Source of the DNA: Aquirufa ecclesiirivi
GTDB taxonomy: Bacteria; Bacteroidota; Bacteroidia; Cytophagales; Spirosomataceae
NCBI RefSeq assembly: GCF_011250515.1
Contig: NZ_JAANOP010000002.1
Coordinates: 124,001 to 188,000 of the forward strand
Reading direction: 5' to 3'
DNA length: 64,000 nucleotides
The position numbers were made by a program, and so were the translations under genes. This document shows, in pieces, positions 1-7,789 of this stretch. Below the pieces are notes generated by a model. It made no database searches. It saw nothing but the letters and a program-made list of their open reading frames with translations, and was not told the origin of the DNA. Numbering within the stretch: position 1 is the first letter of the stretch; each line of letters begins with the position of its first letter.

Positions 1-743
1 ACAGCACCCCTACGAATCAATTCCTTAAATTGTTCATCCGTAAATTGGCGATTATGATCGACCAAAGCTCTACAATTATGATGACTAGCCCAAACTGGGC
101 CATTATAATGCTCCATGGCTTCCCAAAAGCTATCATCACATAAATGAGTGGCATCAAGAATAATACCTAATTGTTGCATTCTGGCTAATAGAGCCCTTCC
201 ATTCTCACCCAATCCTCCCGTTGCATTGGTTCCTTGCGCATATCTTCCAGGGCCATAATGCGCTGGTCCTAAAGCTCTTAATCCATAGTTATACGCAATA
301 TCTAAATGATCAACCGTGATAATGGAATCGGCACCTTCCAAACTTAAAATGTAACCAATCTTCTTTTTGCTATCTTGACTGCTATTCCAATATGCTACAT
401 GAGTTTGTAATTCTGACCAGTTTCTGATCGGACTTAATTCCCCCAAAGCTTCTAGTGCTTTGTAATAGGCTAATTGTCCTTGAGTTTGAGCCCAGGCTTG
501 TTCTGGCGAGTGCCAACCAGGTAAAGTAGAGCTTTTATCCACATAACGTGCTATTTGGGTCGCCACTACAATTCCAATATTCCCTTTTCTCAATTCTTCC
601 AAAGAAATGACAGCATTGCCTCGATCGGGTTTATCAGTCATGCCTTTTTCCCTTTCATTAATGTCCTTTAATGAAGCTCTTAAATCACGATTCCATTCCA
701 AAGCATTCATGCTGAGGTCTAAATGTGCATCAAATAGTAGCAT
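1..743 (-). CDS. membrane dipeptidase (peptidase family M19), 3' end cut by window edge
   Basis: About 247 codons are visible from the ATG at 743-741; the frame is open to base 1, so the C-terminus lies outside the window. The N-terminus DAHLDLS carries the H-x-D metal pair of renal-dipeptidase-type M19 enzymes. Further on are SLEGADS, with a likely metal-bridging Glu, HLCDDSFW, and ASHHNCRAL, matching the family SH-x-N-x-R block. M19 enzymes hydrolyse dipeptides, often those with a D-residue at the C-terminal position. No signal peptide is visible, so it is probably cytoplasmic. The start lies 1 base after the stop of the D-threonine-aldolase-like gene, so it is the distal gene of the fucose operon. 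Family call is firm; the substrate is unknown. Confidence 0.88.
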   Translation of the reverse strand, partial: MLLFDAHLDLSMNALEWNRDLRASLKDINEREKGMTDKPDRGNAVISLEELRKGNIGIVVATQIARYVDKSSTLPGWHSPEQAWAQTQGQLAYYKALEALGELSPIRNWSELQTHVAYWNSSQDSKKKIGYILSLEGADSIITVDHLDIAYNYGLRALGPAHYGPGRYAQGTNATGGLGENGRALLARMQQLGIILDATHLCDDSFWEAMEHYNGPVWASHHNCRALVDHNRQFTDEQFKELIRRGA

Positions 744-744
744 G

Positions 745-1836
745 TTATATGTTGATTTTTCTGTTTCTAGCTTTTACTTCCCAATTGCCCACAAATTTGT
801 CATTTTCGATTACTTGCAAATTAGCATGCAAGGCTACAGTAGGACAAACATGGTAAGGAATCATTAAAAACTCCTGACCTATTTCAAAAATATCAGAATC
901 AGGCACTTCTACGATACCATGTTCTTCACTTTGGCTCAATAACTTAAATTCTGGTTGATCGATGAATCGTACTCGATTCTCTATGGTGTTTTCTGCTGCC
1001 ACGGATTTATGTCCCAAATCCAAGCAAATAGTTGTTTTACTAGGTTTTGAAATGATACGGCTAATGATGAAAAGTGCTGGTTTTAAACTATTTTCTTGAT
1101 AAAGTGCTGTATATCCCGCATCAAAAAAGACAAAAGTACCAGGACTACATACATAGGCTGGGTTCTGATGATGAACTAAAAAGCTGGGAGTTCCTCCTAC
1201 ACACAATTCTAAGTAAGGAAATTCAGATGAAATTGATTGAACCAAGTCCTTAAATTCGCTGAAATCTCGTTGCACATGCGCATTTCTCTCTTCTACACTC
1301 AAGTCCCTGATATGGCCATCATAGGCATGAAGACCACTAATTTTTAAAGCTGGTAAATTCTTTATTTGATGAATCAAAGAAGCAGCCTGTGTAGAATTGA
1401 TACCAGTTCGATTCATACCTACATTAATATCAATGAATACATCAATACTAAGTTGTTGACTTAGAAATATGGCGGAAATAGCTTCAGCGGCATGAAGATC
1501 ATCGACTAAACAAGCAAATTGACTTTTAGGATAAGCTTGTACTAAATTTGCCAAACGGATTATATTAGGCCCTGTTGGCTGCATGCTCAATAAAATAGAT
1601 GGGGCAAATGACAAAGCTAATAATTCCGCCTCAGCTATGGTCGCACATTTAAATTTTGTGATACCAGCCTCAATGCATAAGTCATTGACCTCCTTCGTTT
1701 TATGTGTCTTGATATGAGGTCTTAATCGATTGGGATCTCCATCTACTAAACTCAATACATAAGCGATATTTTCCTTGACCTTGTTAGGAAAGACCAATAA
1801 ACCAGGACTTTGAATTTCTGTATAATCAATGCTCAT
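745..1836 (-). CDS. D-threonine aldolase / D-serine dehydratase-like PLP enzyme (fold III, alanine-racemase N-domain)
   Basis: This 363-residue protein has the N-terminal alanine-racemase-like barrel with RPHIKTHK near residues 39-46; by family comparison Lys43 should bind PLP. The C-terminal PYHVCPTVALH near 327-337 contains the H-x-C pair (His329, Cys331) that binds the divalent metal in eukaryotic-type D-serine dehydratase and D-threonine aldolase. The family cleaves or dehydrates beta-hydroxy D-amino acids such as D-threonine, D-serine or 3-hydroxy-D-aspartate. It lies 1 base from both the upstream SDR gene and the downstream dipeptidase. The co-location suggests that D-amino acids released by the dipeptidase are broken down here. 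That link is inference, and aldolase versus dehydratase activity cannot be decided. Confidence 0.82.
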   Translation of the reverse strand: MSIDYTEIQSPGLLVFPNKVKENIAYVLSLVDGDPNRLRPHIKTHKTKEVNDLCIEAGITKFKCATIAEAELLALSFAPSILLSMQPTGPNIIRLANLVQAYPKSQFACLVDDLHAAEAISAIFLSQQLSIDVFIDINVGMNRTGINSTQAASLIHQIKNLPALKISGLHAYDGHIRDLSVEERNAHVQRDFSEFKDLVQSISSEFPYLELCVGGTPSFLVHHQNPAYVCSPGTFVFFDAGYTALYQENSLKPALFIISRIISKPSKTTICLDLGHKSVAAENTIENRVRFIDQPEFKLLSQSEEHGIVEVPDSDIFEIGQEFLMIPYHVCPTVALHANLQVIENDKFVGNWEVKARNRKINI

Positions 1837-1837
1837 C

Positions 1838-2620
1838 TTATATCAATGCACGATCTAAATGTGTATAACCACCGTCTACATGGATTAATTGACCCGTCGT
1901 ATGACTTGATTTTTTAGACATTAAAAAAGTAACCATATCCCCTAATTCTTCCGGAGTGGTCATTCGCTTTCCTAATGGTATTTTTTCGGTGATGGAGGCC
2001 AAGGTTTCTTCTGGATTAGGAAGGGTTTTTAACCATCTGTCGTACAAAGGAGTATAACATTCCGCTACTATAACAGCATTCACTCGAACGCCTTCTTTCA
2101 ATAACTCAACTGCCCATTCTCGGGTTAGCGCATTTCTGCCTCCATTGGCTGCAGCATAGGCAGAAGTACCACCCTGACCTGTTTCAGCCACTTTAGAACC
2201 AATATTAACAATTGCTCCTTTTGATTGAATTAAATGCGGTAAGCAGGCTTTGGCCATCAAATAATAATGAATCAAATTGGAGTGTAACGACTGCATGAAT
2301 TTTTCATAGGTTCCCGAAGCCAATCCTACCCCATCGTTAATTCCCGCATTATTCACTAAGCCATCTATTTTACCAAAAAATTGGTAAACTTCATTGACCA
2401 CGCGGTCACATTCTTCGGGTCGACTAAGTTCAGCAACAAAGGAGAAAGCTTGTCCTCCCGTAGCTTGTATCTTGGCGATTGCCTTTTCATTATCTTCTCT
2501 ATTCCTTCCCACAATAGCCACCATGGCAGATTCTAAAGCCAATGATTGACTAATTCCTTCTCCGATTCCTTTGGCACCACCAGTTACGATGATGACCTTT
2601 TCTTTAAGTCCTAGGTTCAT
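1838..2620 (-). CDS. SDR family oxidoreductase, probable L-fucose 1-dehydrogenase
   Basis: This 260-residue short-chain dehydrogenase has TGGAKGIG (residues 13-20) for NAD(P), NNAG at 90-93, Ser142 and Tyr155. It probably oxidises L-fucose to L-fuconolactone, the first step of the non-phosphorylated fucose pathway. The ATG at 2620-2618 is chosen because it overlaps the upstream TAA by one base (TAATG) and places the glycine motif at a normal distance; an ATG at 2650 would add ten residues. The catalytic lysine expected four residues after Tyr155 is Asn159 (YAAANGG). The assignment to fucose rests on operon context plus the GSKVAETGQG and ALTREWA blocks, which resemble sugar dehydrogenases of this group. 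Confidence 0.75.
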   Translation of the reverse strand: MNLGLKEKVIIVTGGAKGIGEGISQSLALESAMVAIVGRNREDNEKAIAKIQATGGQAFSFVAELSRPEECDRVVNEVYQFFGKIDGLVNNAGINDGVGLASGTYEKFMQSLHSNLIHYYLMAKACLPHLIQSKGAIVNIGSKVAETGQGGTSAYAAANGGRNALTREWAVELLKEGVRVNAVIVAECYTPLYDRWLKTLPNPEETLASITEKIPLGKRMTTPEELGDMVTFLMSKKSSHTTGQLIHVDGGYTHLDRALI

Positions 2621-3450
2621 TATAGTTCTACTTGATAAAACGCTAAACAATTATTCAATTTGATATCCGCTTGTTCAGTAGCAGATAAGCTAGCTATACT
2701 TTCATGAAAGACTTCCAACCATTTTTCTAAGGTTGAAGCCACTAATACGACTGGGTAATCTGAACCAAATAATAATCTTTTGGGACCAAAAACTTCAATG
2801 GCCACATCGATAGTCTCTTTGATCTCATCTTTTGTCCAATTGGCCCAATCTGCTTCAGTTACTAGTCCTGAAATTTTGGCAGAAACATGCTCAAGTTCTT
2901 TAAATCCTAGCATGTTCTTCTTCCAGTTTGTTAAATCGTTTGATTTATAGGGAGGCTTAGCTAAATGATCTAATATCAGTTTTTGACTATTTACTTTTTG
3001 TGCAAATACTATACTTTCTTTTAATTGATGTGGATAAATTAAAATATCGTACGTGTAATCAAAAGCAGCTAATTGCTTCACTCCTTGGATGAAATTGGGC
3101 CTTTGAAAGAACAGGGGGTCTTTTTCTCCCTGAATCACGTGACGGAAACCTACACATTTTTCAAATTGAGAAAAATACTCGAGTCGACGTTCTAGGTGCT
3201 CATTTTGTAGGTCAGTCCAACCCACCACGCCTTTGATAAAGTCATTTTGCTCTGCCAAAGCTAACAAAAAAAGCGTTTCTTCTTCGGAAGAGTCCGCCTG
3301 AACAGCTATGCAGCCCTGAACACCATTTTTTTCAAATATTACTTGACTTTCATTTGGATAAAAATCAGTTTGAATCTTGGACATATCATCGGTAATCCAA
3401 GTATCTCGCTCTGGCTGATAATTCCAAAAATGTTGATGTGCATCAATCAT
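2620..3450 (-). CDS. amidohydrolase, probable L-fuconolactonase
   Basis: This 276-residue amidohydrolase-2 family TIM barrel starts MIDAHQHFW, giving the H-x-H metal pair at His5 and His7. LDHLAKP (His162) and LFGSDYP (Asp231) supply the remaining family metal and catalytic positions. In fucose clusters this family opens L-fucono-1,4/1,5-lactone to L-fuconate. The ATG at 3450 is preferred because it begins directly with the catalytic motif and sits 1 base after the upstream stop; an in-frame ATG at 3468 would overlap that gene by 17 bases. The next gene overlaps by one base (TAATG), implying translational coupling. L-rhamnonolactone is an alternative substrate, but the neighbouring fucosidase and fucose permease favour fucose. 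Confidence 0.85.
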   Translation of the reverse strand: MIDAHQHFWNYQPERDTWITDDMSKIQTDFYPNESQVIFEKNGVQGCIAVQADSSEEETLFLLALAEQNDFIKGVVGWTDLQNEHLERRLEYFSQFEKCVGFRHVIQGEKDPLFFQRPNFIQGVKQLAAFDYTYDILIYPHQLKESIVFAQKVNSQKLILDHLAKPPYKSNDLTNWKKNMLGFKELEHVSAKISGLVTEADWANWTKDEIKETIDVAIEVFGPKRLLFGSDYPVVLVASTLEKWLEVFHESIASLSATEQADIKLNNCLAFYQVEL

Positions 3451-3451
3451 A

Positions 3452-4300
3452 CTAAACTGCGTAGGCAATGGCCTTTTGCTTTTGCTCTCCTAAACCGTCC
3501 ATGCCTAAAGTCATGACATCTCCTGCTTTTAAAAACACAGGAGGATTTAAACCCAATCCTACTCCATGAGGTGTACCTGTTGAAATCACATCACCAGGCA
3601 ATAATGTCATGAATTGAGAAATGTAAGAAACAATTTGAGCCACGTTAAAAATCAATTGCTTTGTGTTACTAGTTTGAAAACGCTTCCCATTAATATCCAA
3701 CCACATATTTAGGTTGTGAACATCTTGAATTTCGTCTTTGGTAGCTAAAAATGGTCCTAAAGGGGCAAATGTATCACAACCTTTACCTTTGGACCAGTTT
3801 CCTCCTCGTTCTAACTGGAACTCTCTTTCAGAAATATCATTATGTAAGCAATAACCAGCGATATAATCGTATGCCTGCTCTTCACTAACATAAGAAGCTT
3901 TTTTACCGATTACGATCGCAAATTCTACTTCCCAATCCGTCTTAACTGAGTTTTTAGGAATAATGACATCATCATAAGGGCCACTTAAAGCTGATGTGCT
4001 TTTGAAGAACAAGATGGGTTCTGTAGGAATGGCCGCCCCTGTTTCTTTGGCATGGTCAGCATAATTTAATCCGACACAAATGATTTTGGATGGACGAGCC
4101 ACGCAAGAACCAATTCTTTCTCGTTTACTAATCTCTTCTAATATTTCGTTTTTGACGATATCTGCTAATTTTTCAAGTCCTCCTTGCTCAAAAAACGCTT
4201 CATTAAAATCTTGAAAAAAGGCACTTACATCGAAGTATTTACCATCGATTAAAACGGCAGGTTTTTCGTTATTTAAGGCTCCTAAACGAACTAATTTCAT
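3452..4300 (-). CDS. fumarylacetoacetate hydrolase family protein, probable 2,4-diketo-3-deoxy-L-fuconate hydrolase
   Basis: This 282-residue protein has a short N-terminal domain (1-70) followed by the FAH catalytic fold. ICVGLNYADHAKE (74-86) is the characteristic opening of the fold. DWEVEFAIVIGK (122-133) carries the metal ligands Glu124 and Glu126, with Asp155 in HNDISERE. In the non-phosphorylated fucose pathway this family cleaves the C-C bond of the diketo acid to give pyruvate and L-lactate. It lies 1 base upstream of the lactonase and 21 bases after the SGNH hydrolase. The general acylpyruvase reaction fits the fold; the precise substrate is inferred from the operon. Confidence 0.85.
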   Translation of the reverse strand: MKLVRLGALNNEKPAVLIDGKYFDVSAFFQDFNEAFFEQGGLEKLADIVKNEILEEISKRERIGSCVARPSKIICVGLNYADHAKETGAAIPTEPILFFKSTSALSGPYDDVIIPKNSVKTDWEVEFAIVIGKKASYVSEEQAYDYIAGYCLHNDISEREFQLERGGNWSKGKGCDTFAPLGPFLATKDEIQDVHNLNMWLDINGKRFQTSNTKQLIFNVAQIVSYISQFMTLLPGDVISTGTPHGVGLGLNPPVFLKAGDVMTLGMDGLGEQKQKAIAYAV

Positions 4301-4321
4301 GTGATGTATTGAATTTGGGTA

Positions 4322-4999
4322 TTATTTGATGTCTTTTAAAACTGACCACATCGTTTCAGCAAGAAATTTATTTCCTGCTTCATTCAAATGTACACGGTCG
4401 CTGGTTAAAATACCAGATTCTTTATTTTCTGGATTATTGTTTTGCTCAAAGCTTAAAAAAGCTTTTCTCAAATCAATCAAGGCACAATTATTGTTTTTTG
4501 CAATTCGGCGTATGATTTCTGAATATCGATTTAAATCTCCGTCATTTTCATTGGTGGAATCAAAACGTTCGCCAATAAGGGTTGGTGTACAAATAACAAC
4601 TTGACTACCAGCAGATTGTATTTTCTTAATTAACGCATTATAAAAACGCTCAAACTTGTCAGCATCAGTTCCTGTTCTAGAGGATGTTTTATGCCAAACA
4701 TCGTTAATTCCGATGTAAATGACCGTGATGTTAGGTTTTTTGGCTAGTAAATCATCTTCATGACGAAGGTATAGATCATAAATTTTATTACCTCCTATAC
4801 CCGCTCCTATTAATTCATATTTGTCCCCAATACCTTGCGCTGCCAACATGCCTTGCATTTGAGTAATATAGCCAGTTTTTGAAACCCCAGCTTGAGTAAT
4901 GGAATCACCAAAGAATACTATCTTGATGGGGTTGGCAGGTGAAAAAGAGCTTAATGATGCCAATAATAAGGCAATGGATAATATCAATTTGCTTTTCAT
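4322..4999 (-). CDS. secreted SGNH/GDSL-family hydrolase
   Basis: This 225-residue protein has a signal peptide (about 1-22, basic MKSK then a hydrophobic run) and the GDSL-family block FFGDSITQAG, with nucleophile Ser33. IGINDVW near residue 97 is the block III Asn, and SDRVHLNEAG near the C-terminus supplies the Asp and His of the triad. Such enzymes remove acyl groups from sugars or act as lysophospholipase-type esterases. Inside a fucose operon it could deacetylate fucosylated glycans in the periplasm before or after fucosidase action; that role is inference. It is the only evidently exported enzyme within the operon and is separated by 8 and 21 bases from its neighbours. Confidence 0.85.
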   Translation of the reverse strand: MKSKLILSIALLLASLSSFSPANPIKIVFFGDSITQAGVSKTGYITQMQGMLAAQGIGDKYELIGAGIGGNKIYDLYLRHEDDLLAKKPNITVIYIGINDVWHKTSSRTGTDADKFERFYNALIKKIQSAGSQVVICTPTLIGERFDSTNENDGDLNRYSEIIRRIAKNNNCALIDLRKAFLSFEQNNNPENKESGILTSDRVHLNEAGNKFLAETMWSVLKDIK

Positions 5000-5007
5000 G
5001 GGATTAA

Positions 5008-5775
5008 TTAATTGTTTAAGTAGGTAAAACCTCCGTCGATAGGATAATCACAACCTGTAATAAATGATGCTTCATCGGAACATAAATATAAAGCTAAATA
5101 CGCAATTTCTTCTGGCTGAGCCATCCGTCCAATGGGTTGTGTGGCTGATAATTTGGCAAACATTTCTTCTTTTTTGTCTGGATAATTTTTGGCGATAAAT
5201 CCATCGACGAATGGAGTATGAACTCTTCCAGGAGAAATGCAATTGCAGCGAATACCTTGCTGTACATAGTCTTTGGCTACGGATTGAGTCATGGAGCGAA
5301 TGGCACCTTTGGTCATGGAATATCCGAAACGGTCGGGAATACCTACAGAAGCCGCCACCGATGCCATATTCACAATAACCCCTTTCGAATGCTGTAACAT
5401 GCCTGGAATAAAGGCCTGCATACAATGAAATGCACCTTTTACATTGACATCAAAAATGGCCTGAAAACCCTCAGAGCTAGTATTTTCAATATTCCCAATT
5501 TGAGCTATTCCAGCATTATTGATTAAAATATCGATGTTCCCTATTTCAGAAGCCAGTTTATTCACGGCATCTAGCTGGGTAATGTTAATGATATGAAGTT
5601 GAGATTTAGATGAAATTTGTTTTAATTCTCTTTCCGTTTCACGGGAAGAAGCATTTTCTAAATCTATCAAATGAACCTCAGCGCCCTGTTTGGCGAATAG
5701 TAATGATATGGCTTTTCCAATTCCGGATCCACCACCTGTAATGACAGCTTTCTTATTTTTTAATGAAAATAACAT
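5008..5775 (-). CDS. SDR family oxidoreductase, probable 2-keto-3-deoxy-L-fuconate dehydrogenase
   Basis: This 255-residue classical SDR has TGGGSGIG (13-20), NNAG (86-89) and an intact catalytic set: Ser139, Tyr152 and Lys156 in GYSMTKGA. The C-terminal part, with GRVHTPFVDGF and PIGRMAQPEEIA, resembles the dehydrogenase of the Xanthomonas-type fucose pathway that oxidises the 4-hydroxyl of 2-keto-3-deoxy-L-fuconate. Its product would feed the FAH-family hydrolase three genes along. It lies 9 bases after the dehydratase gene and 8 bases before the SGNH gene. The alternative is the L-fucose dehydrogenase role for this SDR and the keto-deoxy step for the other; similarity favours the assignment given. 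Confidence 0.82.
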   Translation of the reverse strand: MLFSLKNKKAVITGGGSGIGKAISLLFAKQGAEVHLIDLENASSRETERELKQISSKSQLHIINITQLDAVNKLASEIGNIDILINNAGIAQIGNIENTSSEGFQAIFDVNVKGAFHCMQAFIPGMLQHSKGVIVNMASVAASVGIPDRFGYSMTKGAIRSMTQSVAKDYVQQGIRCNCISPGRVHTPFVDGFIAKNYPDKKEEMFAKLSATQPIGRMAQPEEIAYLALYLCSDEASFITGCDYPIDGGFTYLNN

Positions 5776-5784
5776 AGGACAAAA

Positions 5785-7440
5785 TTATAAAGATACTCCC
5801 CTTCTCCAGAACATGAAATCATCTTGACCAAGCTCCATGGCTTTGGTATTGATTTCCCCTGAAGCTAAACGAATCACATAATCTAATATTTCTTCACCCA
5901 TTTCTTCGACGGTTTTTTCACCTGAAATAATGGGACCACAATCAATATCAATGATTTCTGGTAGTTTTTCTGCTAAACGTGTATTGGTAGATAATTTGAC
6001 CATAGGACTGATCGGATTTCCAGTAGGTGTTCCTAAACCCGTAGTAAACAGTTGAACGGTAGCACCTGCACCAGCCATACCCGTAGTAGCAAGCACATCA
6101 TTTCCAGGAGTACAAACTAAATTTAAGCCATTTTTTTTCGCATATTGACCATATCCCAAAGCATCTACAATGGGTGACGTTCCAGCTTTTTTAGCAGCAC
6201 CAGCAGATTTAATGGCATCAGTAATCAATCCATCTTTGATATTGCCTGGTGAAGGATTCATGTCAAATCCTGCTCCTACAGCCTCAGCTCTTCTAGCGTA
6301 TTCACGCATCAATTTGCCAAAATTATCCGCTACTGTAGAATTGATAGACCTATTTTGTAATTCTTGTTCTACACCGCATAATTCTGGAAATTCCGCGATC
6401 ATCACTGTACCACCTAAGGCAACCAATAAATCTGCGGTATGTCCAATGGCAGGATTAGCAGAAATCCCAGAGAATCCGTCTGAGCCACCACATTTAACTC
6501 CTAAACGTAATTTAGAAAGTGGAGTATCTGTTCTACTAATTTTATTGATTTCAACAAGCCCTTGGAAAGTTTTTAAAATGACTTCACTTAATAAATTTTC
6601 AACTCCACTACCTTCATCTTGTTGTTGCTCAAAGAAATGAATGGGTTTAGAAAAATCAGGATCTATGGCTTTTAAACTATTTTTAAAAGTCTCAATTTGA
6701 GAATGTTGGCAGCCTAAACTTAAAACAGAAATCCCCCCAACATTTGGATTGGCACAATAACCAGCCAATAAGGCACATAGCATGTCTGAGTCGTCTTTAC
6801 TTTCTCCACATCCACTTTCATGACGTAAAAACTTGATACCATCTACATTGGGAAATGAGTCCGATTTTTGTAATAATTCACCTTTAAAAGTACCTTTTAT
6901 TTCATTGGTTTTTAATTCTTTACCATTTTCCAATTGCTTTTTCAATTCAATTACTTGGTCCGTAAATGGGTCATTTTTTTGAAATCCCAAACCTTTGATA
7001 AAGGCATTTTTAAGTAATTCAATATTTCGATTTTCACAAAATACCAAAGGAATAACGAGCCAATAATTTTGGGTACCGACTTGACCATCAGGTCTTTGAT
7101 AGCCTTTGAAAGTAGTATTTTTCCAACGGTCTACATTCGGAACTTCCCAGGTATATTCTTTTTGCTTACCCAAAAAATCTTGAGAAGCATGGTGTAAATT
7201 AAAGGTATGAATTAAGCCGCCTTTGGGAATATCTTGTGTAGCTACACCTACTAAAACACCGTACATCGTAGCCTTTTCCCCTTTGGGAATATCGACGGTA
7301 CTAAATTTGTGTTTTGCAGCAATATCGTCCTTTAAAGTAATTTCTTGTCCTTGATGTTGTATAAGAGTACCAGCTTTTAAATCTTTTAGGGCAACGAGCA
7401 AATTATCTATGGGGTGTATTTGTAAGTAAGAACGGGACAT
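5785..7440 (-). CDS. UxaA-family (altronate dehydratase-like) hydro-lyase, probable L-fuconate dehydratase
   Basis: This 551-residue protein has the full family layout: an N-terminal SAF domain (about 1-90) and the large UxaA core (about 110-551). YQRPDGQVGTQNYW (114-127) is the core-entry block, and LRHESGCGESKDDSD together with KCGGSDGFSG are further family blocks that contain conserved cysteines likely to hold iron. Altronate, galactarate and related sugar-acid dehydratases use this fold. In this operon the missing step is dehydration of L-fuconate to 2-keto-3-deoxy-L-fuconate, and no enolase-superfamily fuconate dehydratase is present, so this gene is the obvious candidate. The family call is certain; substrate specificity is inferred. 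Confidence 0.87.
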   Translation of the reverse strand: MSRSYLQIHPIDNLLVALKDLKAGTLIQHQGQEITLKDDIAAKHKFSTVDIPKGEKATMYGVLVGVATQDIPKGGLIHTFNLHHASQDFLGKQKEYTWEVPNVDRWKNTTFKGYQRPDGQVGTQNYWLVIPLVFCENRNIELLKNAFIKGLGFQKNDPFTDQVIELKKQLENGKELKTNEIKGTFKGELLQKSDSFPNVDGIKFLRHESGCGESKDDSDMLCALLAGYCANPNVGGISVLSLGCQHSQIETFKNSLKAIDPDFSKPIHFFEQQQDEGSGVENLLSEVILKTFQGLVEINKISRTDTPLSKLRLGVKCGGSDGFSGISANPAIGHTADLLVALGGTVMIAEFPELCGVEQELQNRSINSTVADNFGKLMREYARRAEAVGAGFDMNPSPGNIKDGLITDAIKSAGAAKKAGTSPIVDALGYGQYAKKNGLNLVCTPGNDVLATTGMAGAGATVQLFTTGLGTPTGNPISPMVKLSTNTRLAEKLPEIIDIDCGPIISGEKTVEEMGEEILDYVIRLASGEINTKAMELGQDDFMFWRRGVSL

Positions 7441-7455
7441 TAAAATAGTTTTATA

Positions 7456-7785
7456 TTATAGTTTAAAGATTTGTTTAGTTAATACCCACTTTACGCCTTC
7501 TGAAGTACCGGGTATCACTTGCTGAAATTGACTCATGAGTTGTTCCCATGCTTGAACCTGTTCATTTGAGGAATCAAGCTTACTTTTTTCCTCAAAACTG
7601 AAACTGTCATGAGCGACAATTTCCATGACTAGTCGGTTTTCAAAGCGAAAAATTTCCATGGATTCAATTCCAGATGCGCGAATGCTCTCCGCGATTTCGG
7701 CGGGGATGTTTTGATGATAGTTTTCATAGGTTTGAATAAGTTTAGATTCATTTTTCAAGTCCAGCATTAGCATAAATCGTTGCAT
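7456..7785 (-). CDS. L-rhamnose/L-fucose mutarotase family protein (RhaM-like)
   Basis: A 109-residue ferredoxin-like alpha/beta protein of the length usual for RhaM-type mutarotases (about 105 residues). It begins MQRFMLMLDLK and has HQNIPAEIAESIRASG, corresponding to the family's H-x3-P-E segment. These enzymes interconvert the alpha and beta anomers of 6-deoxy sugars; here it would supply the anomer that the dehydrogenase uses. The ATG at 7785 is chosen because it lies 4 bases after the permease stop and starts on the first beta strand; an upstream in-frame start would run into the permease gene. L-fucose is the likely substrate from context. Confidence 0.85.
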   Translation of the reverse strand: MQRFMLMLDLKNESKLIQTYENYHQNIPAEIAESIRASGIESMEIFRFENRLVMEIVAHDSFSFEEKSKLDSSNEQVQAWEQLMSQFQQVIPGTSEGVKWVLTKQIFKL

Positions 7786-7789
7786 AATT

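Noticed and set aside
6170-6640. Long plus-strand open frame of 156 codons
   Set aside because: It lies fully inside the UxaA-family gene on the opposite strand, has no recognisable domain, and its composition is that of a reversed coding strand.
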